From positions 1,259,128-1,323,127 of the forward strand of contig NZ_QUSX01000002.1 of NCBI RefSeq assembly GCF_003933245.1: a stretch of 64,000 bases of DNA, read 5' to 3'. Position numbers and translations under genes: made by a program. Every line of letters starts with the position of its first letter. The first letter of the stretch is position 1. Of this stretch, positions 36,025 through 44,125 are shown piece by piece. This DNA is from Maribacter algicola (lineage in GTDB: Bacteria; Bacteroidota; Bacteroidia; Flavobacteriales; Flavobacteriaceae). The notes under the pieces were generated by a model. The model did no database searches. It had not been told where the DNA came from and saw only the letters and a list, made by a program, of their open reading frames with translations.

Positions 36025-37044
36025 ATGAACGATACTAGAACTTTACTGGATAAACTATTTTTAGTGGTCAAAGGGCTATGTATGGGCGCTGCCAACAAGG
36101 TACCTGGAGTTTCAGGTGGCATTGTGGCCTTTGTAGCCGGTTTTTACGAAGAATTCATATACTCACTTCAAAAAGTAAACATAAAGGCCTTTAAACTATT
36201 GATAAGTGGCCGTTTCAAAAGCTTTTATAGATATATCAACGGCCCATTTCTCACTTTATTGATTTTTGGGATGTTGGTAAGCTACTTCAGCGTTTCCAAG
36301 GTACTCGATTATTTTCTGGTGAAAAAGGAACTTTATGTTTGGGCCGCTTTCTTTGGGATGATCGTAGGCTCTATTTATTATATAGGCAAGGACTTTGGCC
36401 ATTGGACGAAAAAGACGGTTTCCGCTGCTCTTTTTGGACTGGTTGTAGGGGTCGCCATTAGCTTTTTAAGTCCGGCAAAGGAAAATGACAACCTATTTTT
36501 TATTTTCTTTTGTGGAATGATCAGTGTTTCCGGCATGACGCTTCCCGGATTATCTGGCTCGTTCATTCTTATTTTGCTCGGGAATTATGTACTGCTCTTG
36601 GTAGATTCCGTGAACGCGCTCTATGATACTTTTTCCGAAATATTTGTGGGGGATTTTAGTTTCGTCTCCAATGCGGAACGCCTGAGGACACTAAAAATCC
36701 TGGCCGTGTTCACCTTAGGTTCCGCTACAGGTTTGGTGACACTGTCCCATATTCTCAGCTATGTGCTCAAACATTATAAACACATTTCTACGGCGGTCAT
36801 CCTAGGGTTCATAACTGGGTCCTTGGGCGTTGTATGGCCTTGGAAAAAAACAATTTTTAAGGAGGATGCAGAGGGAAACATCCTTTTGGACTCCAATGGA
36901 AAGGAGATAATAATAAACTATGAACGCTATCTTCCAGATGTTGGATTGTCCGAAACTTGGTGGGCCTTCTTCTTTATAATTCTGGGTATTAGTATTTTAT
37001 TACTTTTGGATTGGTATGGAAAAAACAGGAAACGGTTTGCGTAG
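36025..37044 (+). CDS. DUF368 polyprenyl-phosphate transporter family protein (copy 2)
   Basis: This is a second DUF368 membrane protein of 339 residues. The two motif repeats are GAANKVPGVSGGIVAFVAGFYEE near residue 23 and MTLPGLSGSFILILLGNY near 170. It shares layout with copy 1 but has a longer loop before the last segment. Asn replaces Asp in the first motif (AANKVPG versus AADVVPG). The ATG at 36025 is preferred over the GTG at 36013. Its 3' end overlaps aroE by 29 bases. Confidence 0.92.
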   Translation: MNDTRTLLDKLFLVVKGLCMGAANKVPGVSGGIVAFVAGFYEEFIYSLQKVNIKAFKLLISGRFKSFYRYINGPFLTLLIFGMLVSYFSVSKVLDYFLVKKELYVWAAFFGMIVGSIYYIGKDFGHWTKKTVSAALFGLVVGVAISFLSPAKENDNLFFIFFCGMISVSGMTLPGLSGSFILILLGNYVLLLVDSVNALYDTFSEIFVGDFSFVSNAERLRTLKILAVFTLGSATGLVTLSHILSYVLKHYKHISTAVILGFITGSLGVVWPWKKTIFKEDAEGNILLDSNGKEIIINYERYLPDVGLSETWWAFFFIILGISILLLLDWYGKNRKRFA

Positions 37045-37768
37045 GTTCGGTTTGATTGGTAGAAATATCTCCTACTCCTTCTCAAGAGGCTATTTTGCCA
37101 AGAAATTTAAAGCGCTTGGTCTGGAAAACCATCGGTATGAAAACTTTGATATCCAATCCATTGATGAATTTACGTCGGTTATTTCCAATATCGAAAACCT
37201 CATCGGCTTAAACGTTACCATTCCCTACAAACAGGAGGTAATCCCATTTTTAGATGAACTTGATGCTTCAGCGGCTCAAATCGGTGCAGTTAACACCATA
37301 AAAATAGAAGAGGGTCATTTAAAGGGCTACAATACCGATGCTTATGGTTTTCAAAAATCCTTGGAGCCCTTTTTAAAAACCTATCATACGAAAGCCCTAA
37401 TCTTGGGAACTGGTGGCGCATCCAAAGCCATTGCCTTTGTCCTCGAAAAATTGAGCATTGATTTTTCATTCGTTTCCAGAACCTCTAAATCTGGTGGGCT
37501 TACCTACGAAAAACTATCGGAAGCAATTGTAAATGACCATTTGTTGATCATAAACTGTACTCCATTGGGTACATTCCCCAATGTAGAGGATAAACCCGCC
37601 ATACCCTATGAATTTTTAGGCCCCCAACACCTTTTGTTCGATTTGATATACAATCCGGTAAAAACAGAATTTTTAAACTTGGGAGAGGCCAAGGGCGCCA
37701 GTATTTTGAACGGTTTAAGTATGTTGGAGCTACAGGCGGAAAGGGCCTGGGAAATCTGGAACGAATAG
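37016..37768 (+). CDS. aroE: shikimate dehydrogenase AroE
   Basis: AroE reduces 3-dehydroshikimate to shikimate with NADPH in aromatic amino acid synthesis. The 250-residue protein has RRFGLIGRNISYSFS at the start, the catalytic Lys in NVTIPYKQEV, the substrate Asp in NTDAYGFQ, and the cofactor loop LGTGGASKAIAF near 126. SRTSK follows, the NADP-selecting Arg region. The ATG at 37016 lies inside the preceding DUF368 gene; the TTG at 37037 would give a start closer to the family (MRRFGLIG) and cannot be excluded. Translational coupling to copy 2 of DUF368 is likely. Confidence 0.94.
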   Translation: MEKTGNGLRRFGLIGRNISYSFSRGYFAKKFKALGLENHRYENFDIQSIDEFTSVISNIENLIGLNVTIPYKQEVIPFLDELDASAAQIGAVNTIKIEEGHLKGYNTDAYGFQKSLEPFLKTYHTKALILGTGGASKAIAFVLEKLSIDFSFVSRTSKSGGLTYEKLSEAIVNDHLLIINCTPLGTFPNVEDKPAIPYEFLGPQHLLFDLIYNPVKTEFLNLGEAKGASILNGLSMLELQAERAWEIWNE

Positions 37769-37924
37769 TATCCTGGTGCTGTATCAGAAATTTCTATAGC
37801 CCAACTCCTATTGGGACTTTTACCGTTTTTTAAAGAAATGAGCGTCCTCTAGACCAACAAAAAGAAATCTCATAAACTTTGCAGTTATATAGGTTGTCAC
37901 TATCTTGTGGACACCTAATTTTCC

Positions 37925-39949
37925 ATGATGTCTGAAGAAAACGAGAAAAAAGCAACCGAAGAAAACGTAGCCGAGGAAAAAACCGAAATCACAAACCCGG
38001 AGGAATCCGTTCAGGATGAGTCCGTTGTTGGGGAAGTAAAAGAAAGTGCTGAAAAAGAAAGTACGGAACCGGTAAAAGTAAGCATGGAACCGGTAAAGGA
38101 AGTCGATGTCCTAGATGAAATCGATGAAAGTAATGCAGAGGATGCCGAGGATACGGAAAACCAAAAGAGACATGAAATTCCATTATTGGATTACCACTCC
38201 ATGTCCATGGAAAATCTCGTTGGCGAGCTTCAAAAACTGGTACGGAATGAAAAGGTCCAGGCCATTAGAAAGCACGTGGATTCCATTAAGGATGAGTTCA
38301 ATCTAAAGTTTCAGGATTTTATCGAGCAAAAAAAGGAAGATTTCGTGGCCAATGGAGGTAATGAAATCGACTTTAAATACAATTCCGTCACCAAGCGACA
38401 GTTCAATGAGGTCTATACGGATTACAAGGAAAAAAGAAATCAGTATTATAAGAACCTCGAGAAAAACCATAATGAGAATTTGGCGTATCGATTGGAGCTT
38501 ATAGAAAACCTGAAAGGGCTTGTGAACGTGGACGAAGATATGAACACTACCTACAAGACCTTTAAGGAGATTCAGGAAAAATGGCGTAATGCAGGTCCCG
38601 TTCCTAGGGCGGAATACAACAATGTCTGGCGTACCTATCACCACCATATTGAAATATTTTATGATTTTCTACACCTAAATCGGGAGCTTAGAGATCTAGA
38701 CTTTAAACACAATCTGGAAGAAAAATTGAAGATTGTGGAGCGCGCCGAGGCACTAGCCGTTGAGCCCGACTTGAACAAGGCCTTTAGGGAGCTTCAAGTG
38801 CTTCATAAAATCTGGAAAGAGGATATTGGTCCTGTTGGAAAAGAACACAGGGAAGACGTATGGGACCGATTCAGTGGCGCTACCAAGGTCATACATGAAA
38901 GAAGACAGGAATACTTCAAAGAGCTGGACAAACTCAGTGAAAAGAACCTTGAAAGGAAAAATGAAATTATACAGGAAATACTAAAACTTTCCGAAAACGT
39001 ATCCAATAACCATGGGGGCATCCAAAAGCAGATCAAGCATTTGGAGGAATTAAGGGATCTTTTTTTTAAGGCAGGAAAAGTGCCTCAAAAAGACAATGAA
39101 AAGACGTGGAGCACCTTTAAGAACGCCGTACGATCCTTTAACAGAAACAAAAACGCCTTTTATAAAAACCTTAAGAAGGACCAACAAGACAATCTAGATA
39201 AGAAGAGGGCCTTATTGGATATAGCGGTTTCCTTAAAGGATAGCGAGGATTTTGAGACGGCCACAAATGAAATGAAGCGTATTCAAGGCGAATGGAAAAA
39301 AATTGGGCATGTGCCCAGAAAATATTCGGATAAACTTTGGAAAGATTTCAAGAACGCCTGTAACCATTATTTTGATAGATTACATGCTTCCAAGAATGAC
39401 TCCTATAAGGAAGAATTGGAGAACCTTGACAAAAAAGAAGCCATTCTCAAGAATCTTAAAGAATTTAAGCTAAGCGGTAAAAAGGAAAATGATATTAAGG
39501 AAATCCAAAAAATGCTGGATGCATGGAAGGTAATTGGCCATGTCCCCTTTAAACAAAAAATTATCAATCAAAAGTTCAATAAAATAATCGATGCGCTATT
39601 CACCAAATTGAATGTAAGCCCCCAAGAATCGGAATTGCTAAAGTACGGTAACAAAATCCAAAAGCTCAAGGAGGACGACAATCAAGAACTGGCCATTCAG
39701 AAGGAACGAAGCTTCATCAAGAAAAAAATCGAGGATAGTAAAAATGAAATAAGACAGCTAGAAAATAATCTCCAATTTTTCTCTGATGATTCTGAAAACA
39801 ATCCTTTGGTTCAAGATGTAATAAACAGGGTAGAAAAACACAAAGAAGCCCTGGATTCCTGGAAAACAAAGCTTAAAAAATTGAATATTTTGAGGAACAA
39901 CCTAGAAAAGGATGCGGAAGAAGAAAGTGATTTTCCTAAGGAGGAGTAA
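37925..39949 (+). CDS. DUF349 repeat coiled-coil protein
   Basis: This 674-residue cytosolic protein has a highly acidic, low-complexity N-terminus (about 1-85, rich in Glu and Val). Several DUF349 repeats follow, each about 70-75 residues, with the recurring pattern I-x-x-x-W-K-x-I-G-x-V-P (for example RIQGEWKKIGHVPRKYSDKLW and MLDAWKVIGHVPFK). The C-terminal 90 residues are a long coiled coil. DUF349 proteins have no settled function, although RNA or chaperone-related roles have been suggested. The start could be ATG 37925 or the adjacent ATG 37928. It stands alone, 156 bp after aroE. Confidence 0.9.
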   Translation: MMSEENEKKATEENVAEEKTEITNPEESVQDESVVGEVKESAEKESTEPVKVSMEPVKEVDVLDEIDESNAEDAEDTENQKRHEIPLLDYHSMSMENLVGELQKLVRNEKVQAIRKHVDSIKDEFNLKFQDFIEQKKEDFVANGGNEIDFKYNSVTKRQFNEVYTDYKEKRNQYYKNLEKNHNENLAYRLELIENLKGLVNVDEDMNTTYKTFKEIQEKWRNAGPVPRAEYNNVWRTYHHHIEIFYDFLHLNRELRDLDFKHNLEEKLKIVERAEALAVEPDLNKAFRELQVLHKIWKEDIGPVGKEHREDVWDRFSGATKVIHERRQEYFKELDKLSEKNLERKNEIIQEILKLSENVSNNHGGIQKQIKHLEELRDLFFKAGKVPQKDNEKTWSTFKNAVRSFNRNKNAFYKNLKKDQQDNLDKKRALLDIAVSLKDSEDFETATNEMKRIQGEWKKIGHVPRKYSDKLWKDFKNACNHYFDRLHASKNDSYKEELENLDKKEAILKNLKEFKLSGKKENDIKEIQKMLDAWKVIGHVPFKQKIINQKFNKIIDALFTKLNVSPQESELLKYGNKIQKLKEDDNQELAIQKERSFIKKKIEDSKNEIRQLENNLQFFSDDSENNPLVQDVINRVEKHKEALDSWKTKLKKLNILRNNLEKDAEEESDFPKEE

Positions 39950-39970
39950 ATAAAAACCTCCTTTTAATTT
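39938..39970 (+). terminator. weak hairpin at the end of the DUF349 gene
   Basis: AAGGAGG at 39938-39944 pairs with CCTCCTT at 39957-39963 across the stop codon, with a 12-base loop, followed by TTTAATTTAA. The stem is short and the T run broken, so termination is likely partial. Confidence 0.4.
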
Positions 39971-40017
39971 AACTTTTTCCCTAACTTCCACTCACTATTC
40001 CCCAAAAAAACAGGAGT

Positions 40018-40542
40018 ATGAAATGTACTTTAATTTACCCTTTAATGGTACTATTTGCCCTTGGAATGATAGGCTGTAATTCTGGAAAGGAAAGAACGGA
40101 GGGACCATTGTCCAAAATAGATTGGAGCAACAAAGAGGTAAATCTGGACCAAAGGGATTCATTGATTACTGGCAAAAGCTATCTATCCGTTTATTCCCAA
40201 ATATATAGTTACACGGAACACACCTCCATCGATTTGACCGCTACGGTTAGCATGCGAAATATAAATGCAGCCAGGAAACTATATCTACTAAAGGCGGATT
40301 ATTTTGATACGAAAGGAAACAGAATACACTCCTATATTGAAAAGCCAATAGAAATTTCCGAATTGGAAACCTTGGAAATAGTGATTGCGGAATTTGACAG
40401 ACAAGGAGGTACGGGAGCAAATTTTATTTTCGAATGGGCTATTGAACCTCAAAGCGCACCCCCTATTTTTGAGGCAGTAATGATTTCCACCTATGGCCAA
40501 CAGGGATTATCGTTTACCACGCAAGGACATCAAATAAAATAA
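40018..40542 (+). CDS. DUF3124 lipoprotein
   Basis: This 174-residue lipoprotein (lipobox MIGC, Cys20) contains a DUF3124-type beta-sandwich. SYLSVYSQIYS near 57 is followed by SIDLTATVSMRNI, LLKADYFDTKGN, and a terminal EAVMISTYGQQGLSF. The function is unknown; it probably sits in the periplasmic leaflet. Only one base separates it from the marC gene, which begins with TTG, so the two are certainly co-translated. The small haem protein gene follows as third member. Confidence 0.78.
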   Translation: MKCTLIYPLMVLFALGMIGCNSGKERTEGPLSKIDWSNKEVNLDQRDSLITGKSYLSVYSQIYSYTEHTSIDLTATVSMRNINAARKLYLLKADYFDTKGNRIHSYIEKPIEISELETLEIVIAEFDRQGGTGANFIFEWAIEPQSAPPIFEAVMISTYGQQGLSFTTQGHQIK

Positions 40543-40543
40543 A

Positions 40544-41152
40544 TTGAAAGAAATAGTTACTACCATTCTTTTTCTTATCGCCGTAATCGACCCAGTTGGT
40601 TCGGTTCCTGTATATTTGGAAGCCACCAAACATTTTGATAGGTTCCACAAAAGAAAGATTGCCATAAGAGCATCTTTTGTGGCGTTCATCATTTTATTGT
40701 TTTTTATTGTGATTGGCCAACTTATTCTAGAGGGAATGGAGATTTCTTTGGACGCTTTTCAAGTTTCTGGCGGAGTAATTCTATTCCTTTTCGCATTGAC
40801 CATGATTTTTGGAGATGGAAAACCAGAATCGGAAAAACATTTAATCTCGGATTACAAACATGTTACCATCTTCCCAGTTGCGATTCCCAGCATCGCTTCC
40901 CCAGGTGCAATAATGGCCGTCGTTTTGATGACCGACAATCATAAATACAGTCTTGAACAACAGGTAATTACTACCATTTTGGTCTTGGTAGTCATATTAC
41001 TGACCTGTTTGTTGTTGCTTGCGGCCAACATGGTGCAAAAAAGAATTGGCGAATATGGCATCACGGTGATCAGTAAGATTATGGGGCTTATTTTAGCATC
41101 GTATGCCGTTCAGAGTATTTTGGATGGACTTAAGGATTTTTTCCATTTTTAG
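40544..41152 (+). CDS. MarC family integral membrane protein
   Basis: This 202-residue protein has six hydrophobic segments. MarC/YhcN-type features are IAVIDPVGSVPVYLEAT near the start, AFQVSGGVILFLFALTMIFG near residue 75, and the VAIPSIASPGAIMAVVLM segment near 105. MarC proteins were once thought linked to antibiotic resistance, but their real function is unknown. The start is TTG at 40544, which directly follows the DUF3124 stop. No ATG fits. Confidence 0.92.
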   Translation: MKEIVTTILFLIAVIDPVGSVPVYLEATKHFDRFHKRKIAIRASFVAFIILLFFIVIGQLILEGMEISLDAFQVSGGVILFLFALTMIFGDGKPESEKHLISDYKHVTIFPVAIPSIASPGAIMAVVLMTDNHKYSLEQQVITTILVLVVILLTCLLLLAANMVQKRIGEYGITVISKIMGLILASYAVQSILDGLKDFFHF

Positions 41153-41163
41153 AATTATACCTA

Positions 41164-41523
41164 ATGGTCAAAAGCAAGGTTTTTATTCTTCCATTGTTAA
41201 TTTGGGTTCTCTTTTTCTACAACGACCGAATACATTTTAGTTTTGATGCTCTAAACAGACCCTCGCAATTACTCAAGTCGGTTGAACCGCAGGATTCCAT
41301 TCAAAATAAGGCCTTTGCCGTTTTGGATTCTAAATGCAATTTCTGCCATATCACAAGGAAAAGGCTTGATCATTTTACAATGGACAATATGAACGGTCTA
41401 ATACCCAAAATTAATGAGCAGGTCTTCGTAAAAAACAAGATGCCCAAAGGAAAAAATAACGTCCTCACAATAGGAGAAAAAAATTTACTATTGCTATGGA
41501 TCAATAAGGAATCTCAAAATTAA
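41164..41523 (+). CDS. small membrane-anchored c-type haem protein
   Basis: A 119-residue protein with an N-terminal hydrophobic anchor (about 5-20, VFILPLLIWVLFFYN) and one haem c motif CNFCH at about 59-63. A downstream Met in KNKMPKGK could be the sixth haem ligand. It resembles the haem-binding domain proteins and short cytochromes of Bacteroidota. It lies 11 bp after marC and ends just before the convergent terminator with rny. The electron partner is unknown. Confidence 0.8.
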   Translation: MVKSKVFILPLLIWVLFFYNDRIHFSFDALNRPSQLLKSVEPQDSIQNKAFAVLDSKCNFCHITRKRLDHFTMDNMNGLIPKINEQVFVKNKMPKGKNNVLTIGEKNLLLLWINKESQN

Positions 41524-41550
41524 AAAGGGGGCTCTTAAAAGCCCCCTTAA
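41523..41550. terminator. convergent terminator between the haem protein and rny
   Basis: AAGGGGGCT at 41525-41533 and AGCCCCCTT at 41540-41548 form a 9-bp stem with a six-base loop. The A run on the left gives a U run for minus-strand transcripts, so it mainly ends rny. On the plus strand the T run is weak. Confidence 0.8.
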
Positions 41551-41555
41551 CATAT

Positions 41556-43124
41556 TTATTTCGCAACGTTTACAGCTCTGGTTTCCCTAATTACCGTAAC
41601 CTTTACCTGTCCTGGATAGGTCATGTCCGTTTGTATTTTTTGGGATATCTCAAAGGATAGTTGCGCGGCCTTCTCATCGCTGACCTTTTCGCTTTCCACG
41701 ATCACCCTTAACTCCCTACCGGCCTGGATGGCGTATGCCTTTTGAACACCTCCAAAACCAAAGGCTATCTCTTCCAGGTCCTTCAGACGTTGAATATAAG
41801 AATCCAATACCTGCCTTCTTGCACCGGGACGTGCACCGCTAATGGCATCACAAACTTGTACAATAGGTGAAATTAGGGTCTTCATTTCAATTTCATCATG
41901 GTGGGCTCCAATGGCGTTACAAACTTCTGGTTTTTCACCATATTTCTCCGCCCATTGCATGCCCAATATTGCGTGTGGGGTTTCCATCTCCGCCTCTGTG
42001 TTGGGAACCTTTCCAATATCGTGCAGTAAACCCGCTCTTTTGGCAATTTTGGCATTAAGGCCCAATTCCGAAGCCATAACACCACACAGTTTGGCGACCT
42101 CACGTGAATGCTGCAACAAGTTTTGACCGTAAGAAGACCTATATTTCATTCTACCTACCGCTTTGATCAATTCTGGGTGTAGTCCGTGGATGCCCAGATC
42201 TATAACGGTTCGTTTACCTATTTCAATGATTTCGGCCTCTATTTGCTTTTCTGTCTTTTTAACGACCTCCTCGATCCTCGCAGGATGTATTCTTCCATCG
42301 GTCACCAACTTATGTAAGGACAATCTGGCAACCTCTCTCCTTACCGAATCAAAACAAGATAAAATAATGGCCTCTGGCGTGTCATCTACAATAATTTCAA
42401 CACCTGTAGCGGATTCCAACGCTCTAATGTTTCTTCCTTCCCTACCTATTATACGACCTTTAACATCATCAGACTCTATATTGAAAACAGACACGCAGTT
42501 CTCCACAGCTTCCTCGGTACCGATTCTTTGGATGGTATTGATAACAATTTTTCTCGCCTCCTGTTGTGCCGTAAGCTTGGCTTCTTCCAAAGTGGTCTGT
42601 ATATAACCCATGGCATCAGACTTGGCCGTATCCCTTAGGCTTGCTATCAATTGGCTTTTTGCCTCATCTGCAGAAAGGCCGGAAATGACCTCCAATTGCT
42701 GGACCTGGCTTTTGTGTAGCTTATCTACCTCTGCCTGCTTCTTTTCAAAGAACTCCTTGGTATGCTCCACTTCCTTGATCTTATTTTCCAATTGGGAATT
42801 CAACTGTTTATTCTTGGCAAGCTCGCTACTAACTTGTGACTCCTTGTCTCGCGTCCTTTTCTCGGCCTCGCCTATTTTCTTGTCCTTGCCGATAATCACC
42901 TTCTCATGTTCCGCTTTAAGCTCAAGGAATTTCTCCTTTGCCTGGAGTATTTTGTCCTTTTTAATGTTTTCACCCTCTATCTTTGCCTCCTTTAAAATTT
43001 GGGCCGCATCCTTCCTGGCGTTTGCTATGGTCTTGGAAGCCTTGCCCTTTTCCATAAACTTGGCAACGGCAAAACCAATGGCCAAACCAACAATACCAGC
43101 TATTATAATCATTGTACTATCCAT
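41556..43124 (-). CDS. rny: ribonuclease Y
   Basis: Membrane-anchored endoribonuclease that starts decay of many mRNAs. The 522-residue protein has an N-terminal transmembrane helix ([17 protein letters not shown]), a long coiled coil to about residue 200, a KH domain ([17 protein letters not shown]), and an HD domain with HSREVAKL and LLHDIGKVP. The ATG at 43124 is chosen because it gives the canonical anchor. A longer frame to 43208 would run through the 6S RNA gene. It lies directly downstream of that RNA and of zapA, so it may be transcribed by read-through. Confidence 0.96.
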   Translation of the reverse strand: MDSTMIIIAGIVGLAIGFAVAKFMEKGKASKTIANARKDAAQILKEAKIEGENIKKDKILQAKEKFLELKAEHEKVIIGKDKKIGEAEKRTRDKESQVSSELAKNKQLNSQLENKIKEVEHTKEFFEKKQAEVDKLHKSQVQQLEVISGLSADEAKSQLIASLRDTAKSDAMGYIQTTLEEAKLTAQQEARKIVINTIQRIGTEEAVENCVSVFNIESDDVKGRIIGREGRNIRALESATGVEIIVDDTPEAIILSCFDSVRREVARLSLHKLVTDGRIHPARIEEVVKKTEKQIEAEIIEIGKRTVIDLGIHGLHPELIKAVGRMKYRSSYGQNLLQHSREVAKLCGVMASELGLNAKIAKRAGLLHDIGKVPNTEAEMETPHAILGMQWAEKYGEKPEVCNAIGAHHDEIEMKTLISPIVQVCDAISGARPGARRQVLDSYIQRLKDLEEIAFGFGGVQKAYAIQAGRELRVIVESEKVSDEKAAQLSFEISQKIQTDMTYPGQVKVTVIRETRAVNVAK

Positions 43125-43137
43125 AGTTTTATATTTA

Positions 43138-43306
43138 AAAAAAAGCCCACATTGGAGAAGTTTTGTACAAACTCCGATAAACAGGTTTAGGGCTAACAGG
43201 CTGATCAAGGATCCTTATACTAGTAAGGCTTGCTTTTACAACCTAAACTCACCCTTTTTAACTTAATTAATGTTGAGTTCGTCAAAAGGTATTACCAATG
43301 TGGGCA
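43138..43306 (-). ncRNA. ssrS: 6S RNA, 6S-Flavo-like
   Basis: About 165 nt on the minus strand can fold into one long hairpin with a large internal bubble, the 6S architecture. The closing stem is 43295-43305 with 43145-43155 (11 perfect bp). The second stem is 43275-43287 with 43161-43174, with a G-U pair and small bulges. The bubble is 43249-43274 against 43175-43184, and the apical arm begins with 43242-43248 pairing 43185-43191. Eight U follow the closing stem, giving a terminator. The location next to zapA is the classic place of ssrS. It would mimic an open promoter and bind RNA polymerase. Ends are estimated to a few bases. Confidence 0.8.
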
Positions 43307-43334
43307 GTAACTTAATGTATTTAAAAGAACGTCT

Positions 43335-43631
43335 TTATTTTGATGCAAGCTGTAGGTTCACCAATTCCGCAAGCGCCTTTAAGCGCTCCTCCGCTTCCTC
43401 GGTTCCCTTTGTCTGTTCTATTCCCTTCTGCTCAATTTTTGAGGCAAACTGCAAGGCACACATGGCCAATACATCCTGCTTATCGCGCACGGCATAGTTC
43501 TGCTCAAACTTTTTGGCCAATTGTTCAATATTTTTGGCCGCCCTTCTCAAACCCTCTTCCTGACTAGGGTCTATGGTCAATGGGTAGACCCTATCCGCAA
43601 TGGAGAGTTTTATTTTGAGCTTTTCAGACAT
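43335..43631 (-). CDS. zapA: cell division protein ZapA
   Basis: This 98-residue ZapA-family protein bundles FtsZ filaments at the division ring. The N-terminal beta-rich head has KIKLSIADRVYPLTIDPSQEE and RRAAKNIEQLAKKFE, and the C-terminal part is a long helix that forms the dimer coiled coil. It lies 11 bp after a small coiled-coil gene and about 30 bp before the 6S RNA, and it probably shares the promoter at 43957-43987. Confidence 0.9.
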   Translation of the reverse strand: MSEKLKIKLSIADRVYPLTIDPSQEEGLRRAAKNIEQLAKKFEQNYAVRDKQDVLAMCALQFASKIEQKGIEQTKGTEEAEERLKALAELVNLQLASK

Positions 43632-43642
43632 ACTATATTACA

Positions 43643-43933
43643 TTATTCCGACAGTTGGGCTATACAATAATCCAACTCCCTTATCAATGTATTTATTTTA
43701 AGCTTAGCTTCTGTTTTGTTTGTATTACTGCCAAGCATTGAATTTGCTAGTTTGAGCGAATTATATTTCTCCTCCCATTCAGACACTGTTTTCTGTGCGT
43801 TCTCCTGATTGGATCTTATATGTTTTAATTCATTCTCCAACGTCTTATTAGCCTTGTCCAAAACCTCCATTCTATGGAGCAACTTGCTAATTTTATTCTC
43901 TAAGGAATCAACGATTTGAATTAATTCGCCCAT
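43643..43933 (-). CDS. small coiled-coil protein upstream of zapA
   Basis: A 96-residue protein that is almost entirely predicted coiled coil (heptad leucine/isoleucine pattern from IVDSLENKISKLLHRME through the middle), ending with LIRELDYCIAQLSE. No named family is recognised. Its place directly before zapA and its shape suggest a division-related partner, somewhat like ZapB, but that is inference. A good promoter stands about 23 bp before its start. Confidence 0.8.
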   Translation of the reverse strand: MGELIQIVDSLENKISKLLHRMEVLDKANKTLENELKHIRSNQENAQKTVSEWEEKYNSLKLANSMLGSNTNKTEAKLKINTLIRELDYCIAQLSE

Positions 43934-43956
43934 ACAAAAATTCGATGCGATTTACA

Positions 43957-43987
43957 CAAAGTTAACATTCGTTTATAGACTTAGCAA
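43957..43987 (-). promoter_or_regulatory. promoter of the coiled-coil/zapA/6S/rny unit
   Basis: On the minus strand TTG (43985-43987) is followed after 20 bases by TAACTTTG (43957-43964), a full match to the Bacteroidota TTG-N17-23-TAnnTTTG pattern. The predicted start lies about 15-18 bases before the ATG at 43933. Confidence 0.7.
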
Positions 43988-44125
43988 TACTTTTTAAAAA
44001 TAATCTTTTAGGTACATCACCAACATCCCTAAACAGTAGTGATACCACGACTTGTATATTTTTGGCCCCTACAACTTTCCTCAATTGAAGCCTATTATTT
44101 ATTTTCGTAACAACTTAGCGTTCCT

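Noticed and set aside
43125..43208. N-terminal extension of RNase Y up to an ATG at 43208
   Set aside because: It would lie within the 3' half of the 6S RNA and precede the canonical membrane anchor.
41842..43266. Several long frames on the plus strand opposite rny
   Set aside because: RNase Y explains the sequence with all domains; the opposite frames have no start context or motif, and one crosses the 6S RNA.
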